NCBI RefSeq assembly: GCF_001438695.1
Contig: NZ_JQBH01000007.1
Location: 1,782-65,781, forward strand
Source of the DNA: Fructobacillus fructosus KCTC 3544
GTDB lineage: Bacteria > Bacillota > Bacilli > Lactobacillales > Lactobacillaceae
Length of the DNA stretch: 64,000 nucleotides
Reading direction: 5' to 3'
Below, piece after piece: positions 15,653 through 24,493 of the stretch (position 1 is the stretch's first letter; each line of letters begins with the position of its first letter). A model generated the notes under the pieces. The model made no database searches, was not told where the DNA came from, and saw nothing but the letters and a program-made list of their open reading frames with translations. A program made the translations under genes and the position numbers.

Positions 15653-16254
15653 AGTTCATTCCTACCTTCGATGGACTTGATCAAAGTCAACTGGTCCGCG
15701 TAGTCAATGTCCGAGCCAACCGCTAATCCAGAGGCCAAGCGAGTAACTTTGATATTGGCGGGCTTGACGAGACGGGCGATATACATGGCCGTTGCCTCGC
15801 CATCGGTGTTCGCGTTGGTTCCGACAATCACCTCTTTGATTTCGTCATCCTTGGAAAGCCGGCGAATCAACGACGGTAGGTTGATGTCTTCCGGTCCCGT
15901 ACCAGCCGACGGCGAAATCACCCCGTTCAAAACATGGTACAGGCCGTGGTACTCCTGGGTCTGTTCCATCGCCATGACATCTTTTGGATTTTGAAGCACC
16001 AGAACGGTTGACCGATCTCTTGTGGTATCCGTGCAGATGACGCAGGGATTTTCATCTTTACTGGTAATATTACCGCAAATCTCACAAAAAGTAATCGAAT
16101 CTTTTGCTTCTGCCAGTGCTTTTGAAAAATTCGCCACGTCTTCTTGATCCATGTTTAACGTGTAAAAGGCAAGACGAGACGCCGTTTTGGCACCAATTCC
16201 GGGTAACTTAGAATATGAATCAATTAGTTTAGCAATAGGTTCCGGATATTGCAT
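15649..16254 (-). CDS. recR: Recombination mediator RecR
   Basis: RecR works with RecO and RecF to load RecA at gaps. The 201-residue protein has the expected helix-hairpin-helix start ([18 protein letters not shown]), a four-Cys zinc finger ([18 protein letters not shown]) and a Toprim domain with [22 protein letters not shown]. The length is typical. It is nine bases downstream of dnaX and overlaps yaaL. Confidence 0.97.
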   Translation of the reverse strand: MQYPEPIAKLIDSYSKLPGIGAKTASRLAFYTLNMDQEDVANFSKALAEAKDSITFCEICGNITSKDENPCVICTDTTRDRSTVLVLQNPKDVMAMEQTQEYHGLYHVLNGVISPSAGTGPEDINLPSLIRRLSKDDEIKEVIVGTNANTDGEATAMYIARLVKPANIKVTRLASGLAVGSDIDYADQLTLIKSIEGRNEL

Positions 16255-16263
16255 CTTTTTTCC

Positions 16264-18264
16264 TTACTTTGTTTCAGTTTTTACTTGAACGATGTCATCG
16301 CCAAAGAGCGCTTTTGCTGAAGCCACAACGTCTGAGTGGTCATTTCCCTTCGTTTCCTGTGGGGTTGCGGTTTGTTGTGTCGTTTCTTGGTTAACCACAA
16401 TGGGGCTTAAATCAGAAAGTGCAATCTTCACTGTCTGACCGGCCTTCAACGCCTTCACGTACTCCGCCCGATCGTTATGCCACTCATCCTTTGTTCGTAA
16501 CACTAATTGAACCGGTAGCCCGCTTTGAATCAATGCCTGAGCAAGTTGTGCTTGCAACTCGGCATCCTTTTCGGCCTTGTCTTCCAATGCCGGGTAGTCA
16601 AAGGCTAACACAATTGCGTCCAGCGAAGCGGCTACTGGCTCAGCAGTTTGCAGAACCGCCTGATCCTTAACGGGCATCGTTGCAATAATGTCAGTCCACT
16701 TTGCTTGCGCTTGATTCAACTTGTCACGCTTGGCCTGTGATAGAACTGCCTGAACCGGCTCGTTACCGGTATAAAGTCGTAATGCTGGTCCAGTGGCCGT
16801 TGCTTCCGTGGCCACAGTTGCTGTCGCTGTCGCAGCAGTTCCCGTCTCGGCTTGCCCTGTGGTCGTTTCATTATCAAGTGACCGCTTTTCAACCGGACGC
16901 TCTGGCTTTTCAGTCACTTCATCAGCTGGCCGCTCTTCCGGCACACGGCTGCCTGCGGATCGCTCAGCAACTGGCTCTTCCGTTGATCTAGAGGAAGGAG
17001 TGCCCATGGCTTTTGTTTCAGATCGTTTGGACTCCAAAACGCCGTTTGTGCCGTGCTCGCTTTCTGAATCAGCCGATTCCTCATGTGCCGCACTTGCTTC
17101 AACAGGCGCTGCTTGTTCGACTGTTTTTGTGGGCTTTTCCTCAACTGGTTCCTGTCTCTTTGCTGCTGATTTCGGCTCTTCCTTAGAAGACGTTGCATGG
17201 CCAATTGATGTGTTGGCGTTTGCTGGATTCGACTTTTGCGCGAGTTGAACCGTTAAAATCTCCAAATAAATGTCGGATTGTAAGGACTGCGCCAAAGCCG
17301 TCTTTGTCTGATCAATGACTTGCAACATTTCTTGAATCTGTTCTTGTGAGCTAGCTTTCAAGAAGGCCTTCAAATCGCTTTCCTTTGACTTGGCCTTCAC
17401 CAAATCAGGGGCCAAGTCAACGAGCATCACATCGCGCAAAGTCGCAATGAGGTCCGATAAAAAGCGATTAGCATCCTTTCCCGAGAGCAGAATTTGCGAA
17501 AGCGTTTCAAGGGCAACGGCTGTTTGCCCCGTCATCACTTGATTCAAGTAAGCCAAAACCTGATCAATATCAACGGATCCCGTGACCGTCAGTGCGTTGT
17601 CCAATGTGACTTTATCAGGGCCAAAGGCAATCACCTGATCCATGATGGACAGGGCATCACGCATCCCACCCTCGGCGGCAGTGGCCACAACGTCCAAAGC
17701 GGCCTCTTCGTAGTCTTGTTTTTCCTGCTTCAAAATTTCCACCAAACGGTTCTTAATGGTTTGGTTTGAGAGGCGTTTAAATTCAAAACGCTGCGTTCGA
17801 GACAAGATTGTCGCGGGCATCTTTTGAATTTCAGTGGTGGCCAAAATAAACTTTACCTGAGCAGGTGGTTCCTCAAGTGTCTTCAAAAGGGCATTAAAGG
17901 CCCCCGTCGAGAGCATATGCGCTTCGTCAATAATATAAATCTTGTAAGGGGCCTCAATTGGTGCGTAATTCGCCGAGTCACGAATGGAGCGAATTTCATC
18001 CACCCCGTTATTGGAAGCCGCATCGATTTCAATAATATCGGGTTGGGATTGACCAGCCTGATCGGGGCCAATCCCATTTACTTCACGGGCAAAGATTTTG
18101 GCCGCCGATGTCTTACCAGTTCCTCTTGGACCTGCAAACAGATAGGCGTGTCCAGTTTGATGCTGATCAATGGCGTTTTGTAGCGTCTTAGTAATCACTT
18201 CTTGTCCAACCATCTCTGAAAAAGTCTTTGGCCGGTAAACCCGGTAAAGTGCCTGATACGCCAT
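16264..18264 (-). CDS. dnaX: DNA polymerase III gamma/tau subunit
   Basis: DnaX is the ATPase of the clamp loader. The start is ATG 18264, preceded by GGGAG, giving 666 residues beginning AYQALYRVYRPK. Walker A is AGPRGTGKTS, Walker B IIDEAHML, and there is ILSRTQRFEF. The four-Cys zinc module that normally follows FAKxxNC is replaced by a short Cys-free segment (FAREVNGIGPDQAGQSQPD). A long Glu/Thr/Ala-rich linker (about 385-530) precedes the C-terminal tau domain. I saw no evident programmed frameshift. It lies just after the SRP RNA gene. Confidence 0.96.
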   Translation of the reverse strand: MAYQALYRVYRPKTFSEMVGQEVITKTLQNAIDQHQTGHAYLFAGPRGTGKTSAAKIFAREVNGIGPDQAGQSQPDIIEIDAASNNGVDEIRSIRDSANYAPIEAPYKIYIIDEAHMLSTGAFNALLKTLEEPPAQVKFILATTEIQKMPATILSRTQRFEFKRLSNQTIKNRLVEILKQEKQDYEEAALDVVATAAEGGMRDALSIMDQVIAFGPDKVTLDNALTVTGSVDIDQVLAYLNQVMTGQTAVALETLSQILLSGKDANRFLSDLIATLRDVMLVDLAPDLVKAKSKESDLKAFLKASSQEQIQEMLQVIDQTKTALAQSLQSDIYLEILTVQLAQKSNPANANTSIGHATSSKEEPKSAAKRQEPVEEKPTKTVEQAAPVEASAAHEESADSESEHGTNGVLESKRSETKAMGTPSSRSTEEPVAERSAGSRVPEERPADEVTEKPERPVEKRSLDNETTTGQAETGTAATATATVATEATATGPALRLYTGNEPVQAVLSQAKRDKLNQAQAKWTDIIATMPVKDQAVLQTAEPVAASLDAIVLAFDYPALEDKAEKDAELQAQLAQALIQSGLPVQLVLRTKDEWHNDRAEYVKALKAGQTVKIALSDLSPIVVNQETTQQTATPQETKGNDHSDVVASAKALFGDDIVQVKTETK

Positions 18265-18278
18265 CGTTTCTCCCTTAC

Positions 18279-18303
18279 AAAAAAAGCCGCCTGAAGGCGG
18301 TTT
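18279..18303 (-). terminator. Terminator of the SRP RNA gene
   Basis: On the minus strand CCGCC-TTCA-GGCGG is followed by T7. It lies 15 bases upstream of dnaX, so dnaX must use read-through or a promoter inside the RNA gene. Confidence 0.85.
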
Positions 18304-18389
18304 TGCTATGTACACAAGCACAAGGTCAAGCAATCTTAGAGCTGCTACATCTCTGTCCTGACTCGGTTCGAAAGTAGACCCTTGCCTGC
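18300..18389 (-). ncRNA. ffs: Signal recognition particle RNA (small, bacterial)
   Basis: Between tadA and dnaX, its conserved Firmicutes position, the minus strand encodes an RNA with the SRP core: GAGTCAGG on one side and TAGCAGC on the other, forming the asymmetric and symmetric loops of helix 8. The apical loop is GAGA (a GNRA) closed by ACA/TGT. Flanking arms GCAAGGGTC and GACCTTGTGC pair. This RNA binds Ffh and targets membrane proteins. The ends are approximate, set from the promoter and the terminator. Confidence 0.88.
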
Positions 18390-18395
18390 TTCTTT

Positions 18396-18424
18396 ATTAT
18401 ATCGAAAATTAGGAACTGGCGCAA
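18396..18424 (-). promoter_or_regulatory. Promoter of the SRP RNA gene
   Basis: TTGCGC (18419-18424) and a perfect TATAAT (18396-18401) lie 17 bp apart on the minus strand. Confidence 0.85.
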
Positions 18425-18443
18425 ACAAAAGCCGAGATTTTTT

Positions 18444-18986
18444 CTACTCTGCTTTCTCGTCTTGCTCCCTGTTTTTCTCTAGCTTCAACGCCTTTTTTCT
18501 CGCCTTTTGCTTAGCCCGCAATTCTTGAAAAAAGCTTTTTAATAGTGCGGAAGACTCAGCCTGCAAAACACCTGGAACGACTTTGACCTGGTGGTTCAGC
18601 CGATCGTCAGCAAAAACCGAATAGAGCGAGGTCACGGCACCCGCCTTCTTGTCTTGCGCACCAAAGTAAACCAGGGGAATTCGAGCATTTAGAATGGCAC
18701 CCGCACACATCAAACACGGCTCCAAAGTCACAAAGAGAGCGGTCTCCTCTAAGCGCCATGTTCCTAATTTCGCGTTTGCCTCTAGAATGGCGTGCATCTC
18801 GGCATGGGCATCCGTCTTTTGATCTTCTTCCCGTCGGTTGCCAGCCGAAGCGATGATTTTCCCGTCCTTAACAATCACGGCCCCAATTGGCACTTCGCCG
18901 CGCTGTCCAGCAGCCCGCGCTTCGTTTAGTGCCGCTTCCATGGAAGCCTTAATCTGTTCAGACGTTAAAGTCGGCACGACGGCCAT
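18444..18986 (-). CDS. tadA: tRNA-specific adenosine deaminase
   Basis: TadA converts A34 to inosine in tRNA-Arg(ACG) so that one tRNA reads CGU, CGC and CGA. The 180-residue protein has the cytidine-deaminase zinc motifs DAHAEMHAI (ligand His and catalytic Glu) and PCLMCAGAI (two Cys ligands). It is slightly long because of a Lys/Arg-rich helical tail. Its start overlaps the stop of the upstream methyltransferase (TGATG). The neighbourhood (dnaX, ffs) is conserved. Confidence 0.96.
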   Translation of the reverse strand: MAVVPTLTSEQIKASMEAALNEARAAGQRGEVPIGAVIVKDGKIIASAGNRREEDQKTDAHAEMHAILEANAKLGTWRLEETALFVTLEPCLMCAGAILNARIPLVYFGAQDKKAGAVTSLYSVFADDRLNHQVKVVPGVLQAESSALLKSFFQELRAKQKARKKALKLEKNREQDEKAE

Positions 18987-19615
18987 CAGACTGTCTCCTT
19001 GGGCTCTTTAGCCATCAAAACAAAGTAGCCCTTCTTCTTGCCAATCACCGAAACATCATTGAAAACAGCTTCCAAGTTTTTCTGTGCGGATGGCGCCCCC
19101 TGTTTTTTTTGCAAAACTGCGATGATGGCGCCACCATCAACAAGATGCTTAGTCGCTCCCTGCAACATGGCCGTCACCACGACTTTTCCAGCACGAATCG
19201 GGGGATTGACCAGAATTAGCGCGTACTTATCCACAACAGCGTCATAAACGGAGGATTGAAAAACCCGTGTCAGGTCATTAACCCCGTTCTTTTGACAGTT
19301 CGTTTTGGCTAGATCCAGGGCACGGTCGTTAACGTCAACCATATCCACTTCACGCCCCCAGGCCTTAGCCACGGCATTGCCGACTGGTCCATAGCCACAA
19401 CCTAAATCCAAGACTTTTCCAGCAACAAAGTGCTGTTCAGCCGCTGCATCGAGCATCACTCGCGTACCAAAATCAATGGTTTTCTTTGAAAAGACCCCCG
19501 CATCCGTTTGGAAATGCAAATTCTTACCTAACAGAGTAAAGTCAAAGTTTTGGTAATCATGTTCAGCCGTTGGATCAGCCGTAAAATACTGCTGTCCCCC
19601 TGTTTTTTCACTCAT
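18986..19615 (-). CDS. RsmC-like class I methyltransferase (YbxB family)
   Basis: The start is ATG 19615 with AAGGAG six bases upstream, giving 209 residues. The SAM-binding loop is VLDLGCGYGPVG and the substrate motif NPPIRAGK is that of N2-guanine/N6-adenine methyltransferases. The family includes 16S rRNA m2G1207 methyltransferase RsmC; the single-domain Firmicutes form (YbxB) has this size. The exact target is inferred. It is located after rplL, as ybxB is in B. subtilis, although a terminator separates them here. Confidence 0.88.
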   Translation of the reverse strand: MSEKTGGQQYFTADPTAEHDYQNFDFTLLGKNLHFQTDAGVFSKKTIDFGTRVMLDAAAEQHFVAGKVLDLGCGYGPVGNAVAKAWGREVDMVDVNDRALDLAKTNCQKNGVNDLTRVFQSSVYDAVVDKYALILVNPPIRAGKVVVTAMLQGATKHLVDGGAIIAVLQKKQGAPSAQKNLEAVFNDVSVIGKKKGYFVLMAKEPKETV

Positions 19616-19652
19616 CTTCTTCTCCTTAATTGACAAAATCTAATTTATGTAC

Positions 19653-19675
19653 AAAAAAAGAGCACCAAGTGCTCT
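19653..19675 (-). terminator. rplJL operon terminator
   Basis: Minus strand AGAGCAC-TTG-GTGCTCT followed by T7 lies just after rplL. Confidence 0.9.
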
Positions 19676-19686
19676 TCTTTTATGAA

Positions 19687-20052
19687 TTACTTCAAAGTAA
19701 CTGAGGCACCAGTTTCTTCCAAAGCTTCCTTCATTGCGTTGGCATCTGCTTCAGGAACAGCTTCCTTGATGACAGAAGGTGCGTTGTCAACCAAGTCCTT
19801 AGCTTCCTTCAAACCAAGACCAGTTGCTTCACGAACTGCCTTGATAACCTTAACCTTTGCAGTACCTGCAGAAGTCAATTCAACGTCGAAGTCTGACTTG
19901 GCAGCGGCTGCGCCGTCACCTGCACCAGCAGCGGCAACAGGTGCAGCAGCTGAAACGTCAAATTCTTCTTCGATAGCTGAAACCAAGTCAGCCAAGTCCA
20001 AAATCGTTGCATCCTTCAATGATGCGATAATCGCGTCTTTATCAAAAGCCAT
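19687..20052 (-). CDS. rplL: Ribosomal protein L7/L12
   Basis: L7/L12 forms the ribosomal stalk that recruits translation GTPases. The 121-residue protein has the usual N-terminal dimer domain ([11 protein letters not shown]), an Ala/Gly-rich hinge and a C-terminal domain with [25 protein letters not shown]. It follows rplJ by 44 bp with an AGGA site. The pair is controlled by the L10 leader upstream. Confidence 0.98.
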   Translation of the reverse strand: MAFDKDAIIASLKDATILDLADLVSAIEEEFDVSAAAPVAAAGAGDGAAAAKSDFDVELTSAGTAKVKVIKAVREATGLGLKEAKDLVDNAPSVIKEAVPEADANAMKEALEETGASVTLK

Positions 20053-20096
20053 GATTAATTTCCTCCAATTTATAAATGTTTTCTAATAAGTCAAAC

Positions 20097-20618
20097 TTAT
20101 TCGGCAGCTTCGGCTGTTTCGCCTTCAGCTTCCTTCTTTTCTTGCAATGCCTTAACAGCATAAGCAAAGCTCCGGATTGGGAACTGGAACTCGGCCATCA
20201 ACTGACCAAGCAAACCTTCGCGTGAAGGCAATGAAGCGTACTTGTTGATTTCATCAATTGAAACAATTGAACCATCAATCACACCACCCTTGATAACGAG
20301 CTTTTCGTTAGCATCGGCGTACTTCTTCAAAATGCGGGCTGGGGCAACGGCGTCTTCTTCAGAGAAGGCAACGGCCGTAGGACCAGCAAACAAATCGTTC
20401 AATCCTTCAAAACCAGCGTCCTTAGAAGCACGGACAAGAACCTTGTTCTTGATAACTTCCAATACGACACCTTCTTGACGTAATTGGTGACGCAAGTCAG
20501 TTGATTCTGCAACAGTCAAACCACGAGGGTTAACAACAACGGCAGAAGTTGAGTTCTTGAACTGGTCAGCGATCTCAGCAACCTTTTGCGCCTTCAAAGC
20601 AATAGCTTGTTCACTCAT
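20097..20618 (-). CDS. rplJ: Ribosomal protein L10
   Basis: L10 anchors L12 dimers to 23S rRNA. The start is ATG 20618, with AAGGAG upstream; an in-frame extension of 17 codons upstream lies inside the leader. The 173-residue product has the family pattern: VVNPRGLTVAEST, KVLVRASKDAG and FAGPTAVAFSEED, plus the helical C-terminal L12-binding tail. L10-L12 complexes usually repress this operon by binding the leader. Confidence 0.97.
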   Translation of the reverse strand: MSEQAIALKAQKVAEIADQFKNSTSAVVVNPRGLTVAESTDLRHQLRQEGVVLEVIKNKVLVRASKDAGFEGLNDLFAGPTAVAFSEEDAVAPARILKKYADANEKLVIKGGVIDGSIVSIDEINKYASLPSREGLLGQLMAEFQFPIRSFAYAVKALQEKKEAEGETAEAAE

Positions 20619-20639
20619 GTGAAATTCTCCTTCCTCAAG

Positions 20640-20770
20640 ATTTTTTTGCAAAAGAAACCCGCCTGCCAAAAGACAGACGGGTCAGTTATCTTTAATAACT
20701 TCCTCGGCAGGAGATTAAGGTGCAAGCACCACCTGAGTCTTAGGCAAAATTGATTTAATTTACTTTGTTA
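20640..20770 (-). promoter_or_regulatory. L10 (rplJ) leader with attenuator hairpin
   Basis: The minus-strand leader contains the CCTGCCGAGGA core typical of L10-binding leaders (about 20699-20710). It ends in an ACCCG.. / ..CGGGT hairpin (20657-20682) with a T-rich tail just before rplJ. Binding of L10-L12 is expected to favour termination. Confidence 0.8.
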
Positions 20771-20780
20771 GTCTAACAGG

Positions 20781-20802
20781 TTAATTGACAGCTGTCAATT
20801 AA
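20781..20802. repeat. 22-bp perfect palindrome over the rplA stop codon
   Basis: TTAATTGACAG and its exact reverse complement abut here without a spacer, covering the rplA stop codon. There is no T-run downstream. It may be an mRNA 3'-end hairpin or processing site between rplA and the rplJ leader. Confidence 0.7.
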
Positions 20803-21491
20803 AGAGACGTTACATCCAAGGTAACGGCTGGTGACATCGTTGAGGCCAAAGCCACGTTTGAAACGTAAGTTCCCTTAACGGCGGCTGGACGAGCCTTCAA
20901 GATAACAGCAGCGATTGCCTTGATGTTTTCTGCCAACTTAGCATCATCAAATGATACGCGGCCAACAGTTACCGCAACGTTTCCGTCACGATCAGTACGG
21001 TAGGTCACTTGACCACCCTTGGCGTCAGAAACAGCCTTCTTAACATCCATGGTAACCGTACCAGTCTTAGGGTTAGGCATCAATCCCTTAGGACCCAATG
21101 CACGACCCACACGACCAACTTGAGCCATCATGTCAGGCGTTGCGATAGCAACGTCAAAGTCAAGCCATCCACCTTGGATACGCTGAACCAAGTCAGCGGC
21201 ACCAACGACATCAGCACCGGCAGCTTCTGCTTCCTTAGCCTTGTCACCTTGGGCGAAGACAACAACCTTCTTATCCTTACCAGAACCGTTTGGCAAAACA
21301 ACGGCACCACGGAGTTGTTGGTCAGCTTGACGCGTGTCAACGTTCAACTTGAAAGTCAATTCAACTGAAGCGTCGAAGTTGGCGTATGAAACTTCCTTCA
21401 ACAAGGAAACACCATCAGTCAAGTTGTAGGCCTTTTCGGCTTCAACCTTGGCTGCGGCTTCTAAATACTTCTTTCCATGCTTAGTAGTCAT
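20799..21491 (-). CDS. rplA: Ribosomal protein L1
   Basis: L1 forms the mobile stalk next to the E-site and is an autoregulator of its operon in many bacteria. The 230 residues are standard for the family: [49 protein letters not shown] (the conserved L1 signature) and [12 protein letters not shown]. Its start codon overlaps the rplK stop, so the two are translationally coupled. Confidence 0.98.
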   Translation of the reverse strand: MTTKHGKKYLEAAAKVEAEKAYNLTDGVSLLKEVSYANFDASVELTFKLNVDTRQADQQLRGAVVLPNGSGKDKKVVVFAQGDKAKEAEAAGADVVGAADLVQRIQGGWLDFDVAIATPDMMAQVGRVGRALGPKGLMPNPKTGTVTMDVKKAVSDAKGGQVTYRTDRDGNVAVTVGRVSFDDAKLAENIKAIAAVILKARPAAVKGTYVSNVALASTMSPAVTLDVTSL

Positions 21492-21952
21492 TATGCTTCC
21501 TCCTTGATTGCTGTTCCATCAACAGTCAAGTCCACACCGTCGACCGTAACACCCATTGAACGGGCAGTACCTTCGATCATCTTCATGGCAGCTGTGATGT
21601 CATTGGCATTCAAATCGGCCATCTTGTTTTCGGCGATAGCACGAATTTGGTCAAGAGTAACGTTTCCGGCCTTCTTGACGTTAGGTTCACCAGAACCCTT
21701 ACCAACAATCTTACGCAATTGGTCAGCTGCTGGTGGTGTCTTCGTAACGAATTCGAATGAACGGTCATCGAAAACTGAGATTTCAACAGGGATTGTTGAA
21801 CCAGCTTGGTCAGCAGTCCGGGCGTTGAATTCCTTAGTAAACTGAGCAATGTTAATTCCAGCTTGTCCCAATGCAGGACCAACTGGAGGAGCTGGGGTTG
21901 CCTTAGCGGCAGCGATTTGTAGTTTAACTACATTTACGACTTTTTTAGCCAC
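21491..21952 (-). CDS. rplK: Ribosomal protein L11
   Basis: L11 binds the GTPase-associated centre of 23S rRNA and is needed for RelA activation. The start is a GTG at 21952 after GAGGA; the longer open frame upstream is untranslated leader. The 153-residue product has [26 protein letters not shown] and [15 protein letters not shown]. It is slightly longer than the usual 141 at the C-terminus (GTAIKEEA tail). It forms the rplK-rplA pair. Confidence 0.97.
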   Translation of the reverse strand: MAKKVVNVVKLQIAAAKATPAPPVGPALGQAGINIAQFTKEFNARTADQAGSTIPVEISVFDDRSFEFVTKTPPAADQLRKIVGKGSGEPNVKKAGNVTLDQIRAIAENKMADLNANDITAAMKMIEGTARSMGVTVDGVDLTVDGTAIKEEA

Positions 21953-22034
21953 GATATTTTCCTCCTCGTGTTGTGGTAGAGCGCAGCTTGAGTGCTGCTT
22001 CCACACATGTCTTTGACATGCCCTATTATCATAA

Positions 22035-22062
22035 CAAAAAAAGCCCCTTTCGTAAAGGGACT
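22035..22062 (-). terminator. nusG terminator
   Basis: Minus strand CCCTTT-ACG-AAAGGG extended by two pairs and followed by T7, nine bases after nusG. Confidence 0.88.
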
Positions 22063-22071
22063 TCTCAGCAA

Positions 22072-22641
22072 TTAAATGTTTGTGTCAATATCGTTAAAGC
22101 CAAGTTCCGTTGGTGTCTCACGACCGAAGACTTCAACCGTCGCTTCCACTTCCTGCTTTTCAGGATCGATGGAACGGATGATTCCCTCCATGCCGTTAAA
22201 TGGTCCGGCAACAATCTTGATTGTTTGACCAACTTCGACGTCCAAGTCCACGACTTTTTCACCGGTCATGCCCATTCGCTTCATCAACAAATCAACTTCT
22301 TCAGGAAGCAATGAGTTGGGCTTTGATCCGGCACCGTGGGAACCAAGGAATCCAGTAACCCCTGGCGTGTTACGAACAACATACCAAGCTTCGTCTGTCA
22401 TATTGCCGTCCTGTGGCGTGGCCATTTCGACCAAAACATAACCAGGAAAGTCGTTTTCAATCGATGTCTTCACTTCGCCGTCTTGAACGGTTGATACTTC
22501 TTGTTCAGGAACCAAAATGCGGAAAATTTGATCCGCCATTCCCATTGTTTGGGTACGTGATTCCAAGTTTGCTTGGACCTTGTGTTCGTATCCTGAATAA
22601 GTGTGCACAACAAACCATGCTTTTTCGATTGAATCCGTCAT
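22072..22641 (-). CDS. nusG: Transcription termination/antitermination factor NusG
   Basis: NusG binds RNA polymerase and controls pausing and elongation. The 189-residue protein has the NGN domain ([43 protein letters not shown]) and a C-terminal KOW domain ([23 protein letters not shown]). Both are complete. It follows secE in the conserved secE-nusG pair upstream of rplK. Confidence 0.98.
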   Translation of the reverse strand: MTDSIEKAWFVVHTYSGYEHKVQANLESRTQTMGMADQIFRILVPEQEVSTVQDGEVKTSIENDFPGYVLVEMATPQDGNMTDEAWYVVRNTPGVTGFLGSHGAGSKPNSLLPEEVDLLMKRMGMTGEKVVDLDVEVGQTIKIVAGPFNGMEGIIRSIDPEKQEVEATVEVFGRETPTELGFNDIDTNI

Positions 22642-22743
22642 ATCGATGCGGGCATGTCAGCCCGCCCTCCTTTAGTTTTTTTTGTAAATAAAAAAGAGCC
22701 GTTAGACTCTTTTTTCGCTGTTTTTAGTATACTACAGCTTTTC

Positions 22744-22920
22744 TTAGTGCGCCACCAAGAAATTAACACCTTGCTTCAAGACCCAATCGAAGGCACCAAT
22801 CAAGACACCAAAGAGAATGGACATAGCAATCACCGCAATGGTTTCACGATTCGTCTGCGCCCATGACAACCAGGTCACTTTCTTCATTTCTGAAGCAACA
22901 TTCTTAAAATAAGTAATCAT
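22744..22920 (-). CDS. secE: Preprotein translocase subunit SecE
   Basis: Direct translation of the minus strand gives a 58-residue protein with the SecE pattern: an amphipathic start (YFKNVASEMKKVTWLSW, with the conserved VTWPS-like segment), then one membrane helix (about 28-47, TIAVIAMSILFGVLIGAFDW). SecE clamps SecY in the translocon. Size and place between rpmG and nusG are exactly as in other Firmicutes. Confidence 0.96.
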   Translation of the reverse strand: MITYFKNVASEMKKVTWLSWAQTNRETIAVIAMSILFGVLIGAFDWVLKQGVNFLVAH

Positions 22921-22929
22921 GAAAAAACC

Positions 22930-23079
22930 TCACTTAGTTTCTCGATGGAAGGTGTGCTTCCCACAATGGGGACAAAATTTATTAACGCCTAGACGTTCTG
23001 TCCGTCCCTTTGAAAGGGTTACGGTGTAGTTTCTTGAACCACAGACGTCACAGGCTAACGATGCTTTTTGACTAGGCAT
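22930..23079 (-). CDS. rpmG: Ribosomal protein L33 (zinc-binding form)
   Basis: A 49-residue minus-strand protein with two Cys pairs (CDVCG and CPHCG) that bind zinc, and the L33 signature [24 protein letters not shown]. It is located between the sigma factor and secE, the standard place for one rpmG copy. The Cys-containing form is usually repressed when zinc is scarce. A Cys-free copy would be expected elsewhere. Confidence 0.96.
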   Translation of the reverse strand: MPSQKASLACDVCGSRNYTVTLSKGRTERLGVNKFCPHCGKHTFHRETK

Positions 23080-23137
23080 AGTTTACCTCACTTCCTGCTA
23101 TCATAGCACGATTCAAAGGCGAGAACAAGCAAGCAGC

Positions 23138-23701
23138 CTATTCCTCCTTTAGAGCGCGATACACGGTCTTTTTAAAATGGTACTGAACCTGTTGCATTCG
23201 TCGTGCCTCTTTCGCATCGAGGTGCTTTTTCAGTGGTTGCAATCCGACCAGTTTCGAAACGCCATGGGCATAGCCCTTCCCTCTACGAAAGCGAATGTCT
23301 CGCAGAGCCTCTTTGACAAGCAAAATTTGTTCAGGATTAAAGGAATCCGTCACAAGAGTTTGGCCCAAACTCGGGCTCTCGTCAAAAGAAAGCATTTCAG
23401 CAGCGGCCCGTCCCTTATGACTCATGGCCTTGCGCTTAATATCACGCGAGCGATTAAGTAGGGACTGCGTGTAATAGGTTGAAAAGCGAGCACTTCGCTC
23501 AATCAATGCAAAACAACGGACGGAATTAATCAAGGAAACTAAGGCATCGGCTTCCCAATCATCAAAACGGTAACGACCAGATAATTGTTCCTGATAGACT
23601 TTACCAACCAAACCGCGTGTCGCCCGTTGTAAAAAACAATAGGCGCACTCATGCCCACGCTGTGCAGCAATCACTGCTGGTAGTAACGGATCACGATTCA
23701 T
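23138..23701 (-). CDS. sigH: SigH/ComX-like alternative sigma factor
   Basis: The start is ATG 23701, with GGGGG seven bases upstream; GTG 23707 is less likely. The 187-residue protein has a sigma-70 region 2-like segment (YRFDDWEADALVSLINSVRCFALIERSARFSTYYTQSLLNRSRDIKRK) and a weak region 4. Its place between rlmB and rpmG is that of sigH in B. subtilis. In streptococci and other LAB, homologues (ComX/SigX) turn on competence genes. The divergence is strong, so function is inferred from synteny plus residual motifs. Confidence 0.82.
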   Translation of the reverse strand: MNRDPLLPAVIAAQRGHECAYCFLQRATRGLVGKVYQEQLSGRYRFDDWEADALVSLINSVRCFALIERSARFSTYYTQSLLNRSRDIKRKAMSHKGRAAAEMLSFDESPSLGQTLVTDSFNPEQILLVKEALRDIRFRRGKGYAHGVSKLVGLQPLKKHLDAKEARRMQQVQYHFKKTVYRALKEE

Positions 23702-23740
23702 CCACACACCCCCTGTTGAACGGGGGCATTTGCCACCCGT

Positions 23741-24493
23741 TTATTTTAATGGGTGTCTCGAGCCAAAGGCTTGGTAGATCAACAGCGAGGCGGCAACGGA
23801 AGCGTTCAAGGACTGAACATGGCCAATCATCGGAATCGTCAGCATGGCATCCACCTGCTTTTTCAGCAACGGCGAGATACCCTTTCCTTCATTTCCAATA
23901 ATTAAAGCCGTGGCGCCCTTGGCATCCCAGGTCCGGTAATCCTGCCCGTTCATATCAGTTCCAAAGACCCAGAGGCCGCGTTCTTTCAAGGTCTTCACCG
24001 TTTGAACTAGGTTCGTTACCCGACAAACAGGAACGTGTTCAATGGCACCGGTCGATGCTTTGGCGACGGTTCCGGTTAATTGAACCGAGCGACGCTTGGG
24101 GATAATGAGACCATGCACACCAGCAGCATCAGCCGTACGCATAATGGAACCCAAGTTGTGCGGATCTTCAATCTCATCCAGAATCAAGAAGAAGGGATCC
24201 TCTCCGGCTGCTTCGGCTTTTTCGAATAGCTGATCTAAATCAGCGTAATCATAGGCGGCCACCGAGAGAACTAGGCCTTGGTGATTGCCACGGTCAGCCA
24301 GTTCATCCAATTTACCCTTAGGTCCCTGCGTGATAACTAAACCACGTTCTTTTGCCAACTTGCTGGCTTCCTGCGCCAACCGAGGGTTCAAACCAGTTTG
24401 AATCCATAGTTTGTTTAAACTTTGATCGCCCTTTAGCGCCTCGATCACCGCATGGTGCCCATAAATAAAGGCTTGCTCACTTTGTTTTGGCAT
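23741..24493 (-). CDS. rlmB: 23S rRNA (guanosine2251-2'-O)-methyltransferase
   Basis: RlmB methylates G2251 in the peptidyl transferase P-loop. The 250-residue SpoU-family protein has an N-terminal RNA-binding domain (FIYGHHAVIEAL) and the SPOUT motifs LDEIEDPHNLGSIMRTADAAG, LIIGNEGKGISPLL and IPMIGHVQSLNASVAASLL. It overlaps the mrnC end by 17 bases and has GGGAGAG before its ATG. Confidence 0.96.
   Translation of the reverse strand: MPKQSEQAFIYGHHAVIEALKGDQSLNKLWIQTGLNPRLAQEASKLAKERGLVITQGPKGKLDELADRGNHQGLVLSVAAYDYADLDQLFEKAEAAGEDPFFLILDEIEDPHNLGSIMRTADAAGVHGLIIPKRRSVQLTGTVAKASTGAIEHVPVCRVTNLVQTVKTLKERGLWVFGTDMNGQDYRTWDAKGATALIIGNEGKGISPLLKKQVDAMLTIPMIGHVQSLNASVAASLLIYQAFGSRHPLK

Noticed and set aside
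18279-18303. dnaX transcription attenuator
   Set aside because: The hairpin is fully explained as the end of the SRP RNA gene, though read-through to dnaX is possible.
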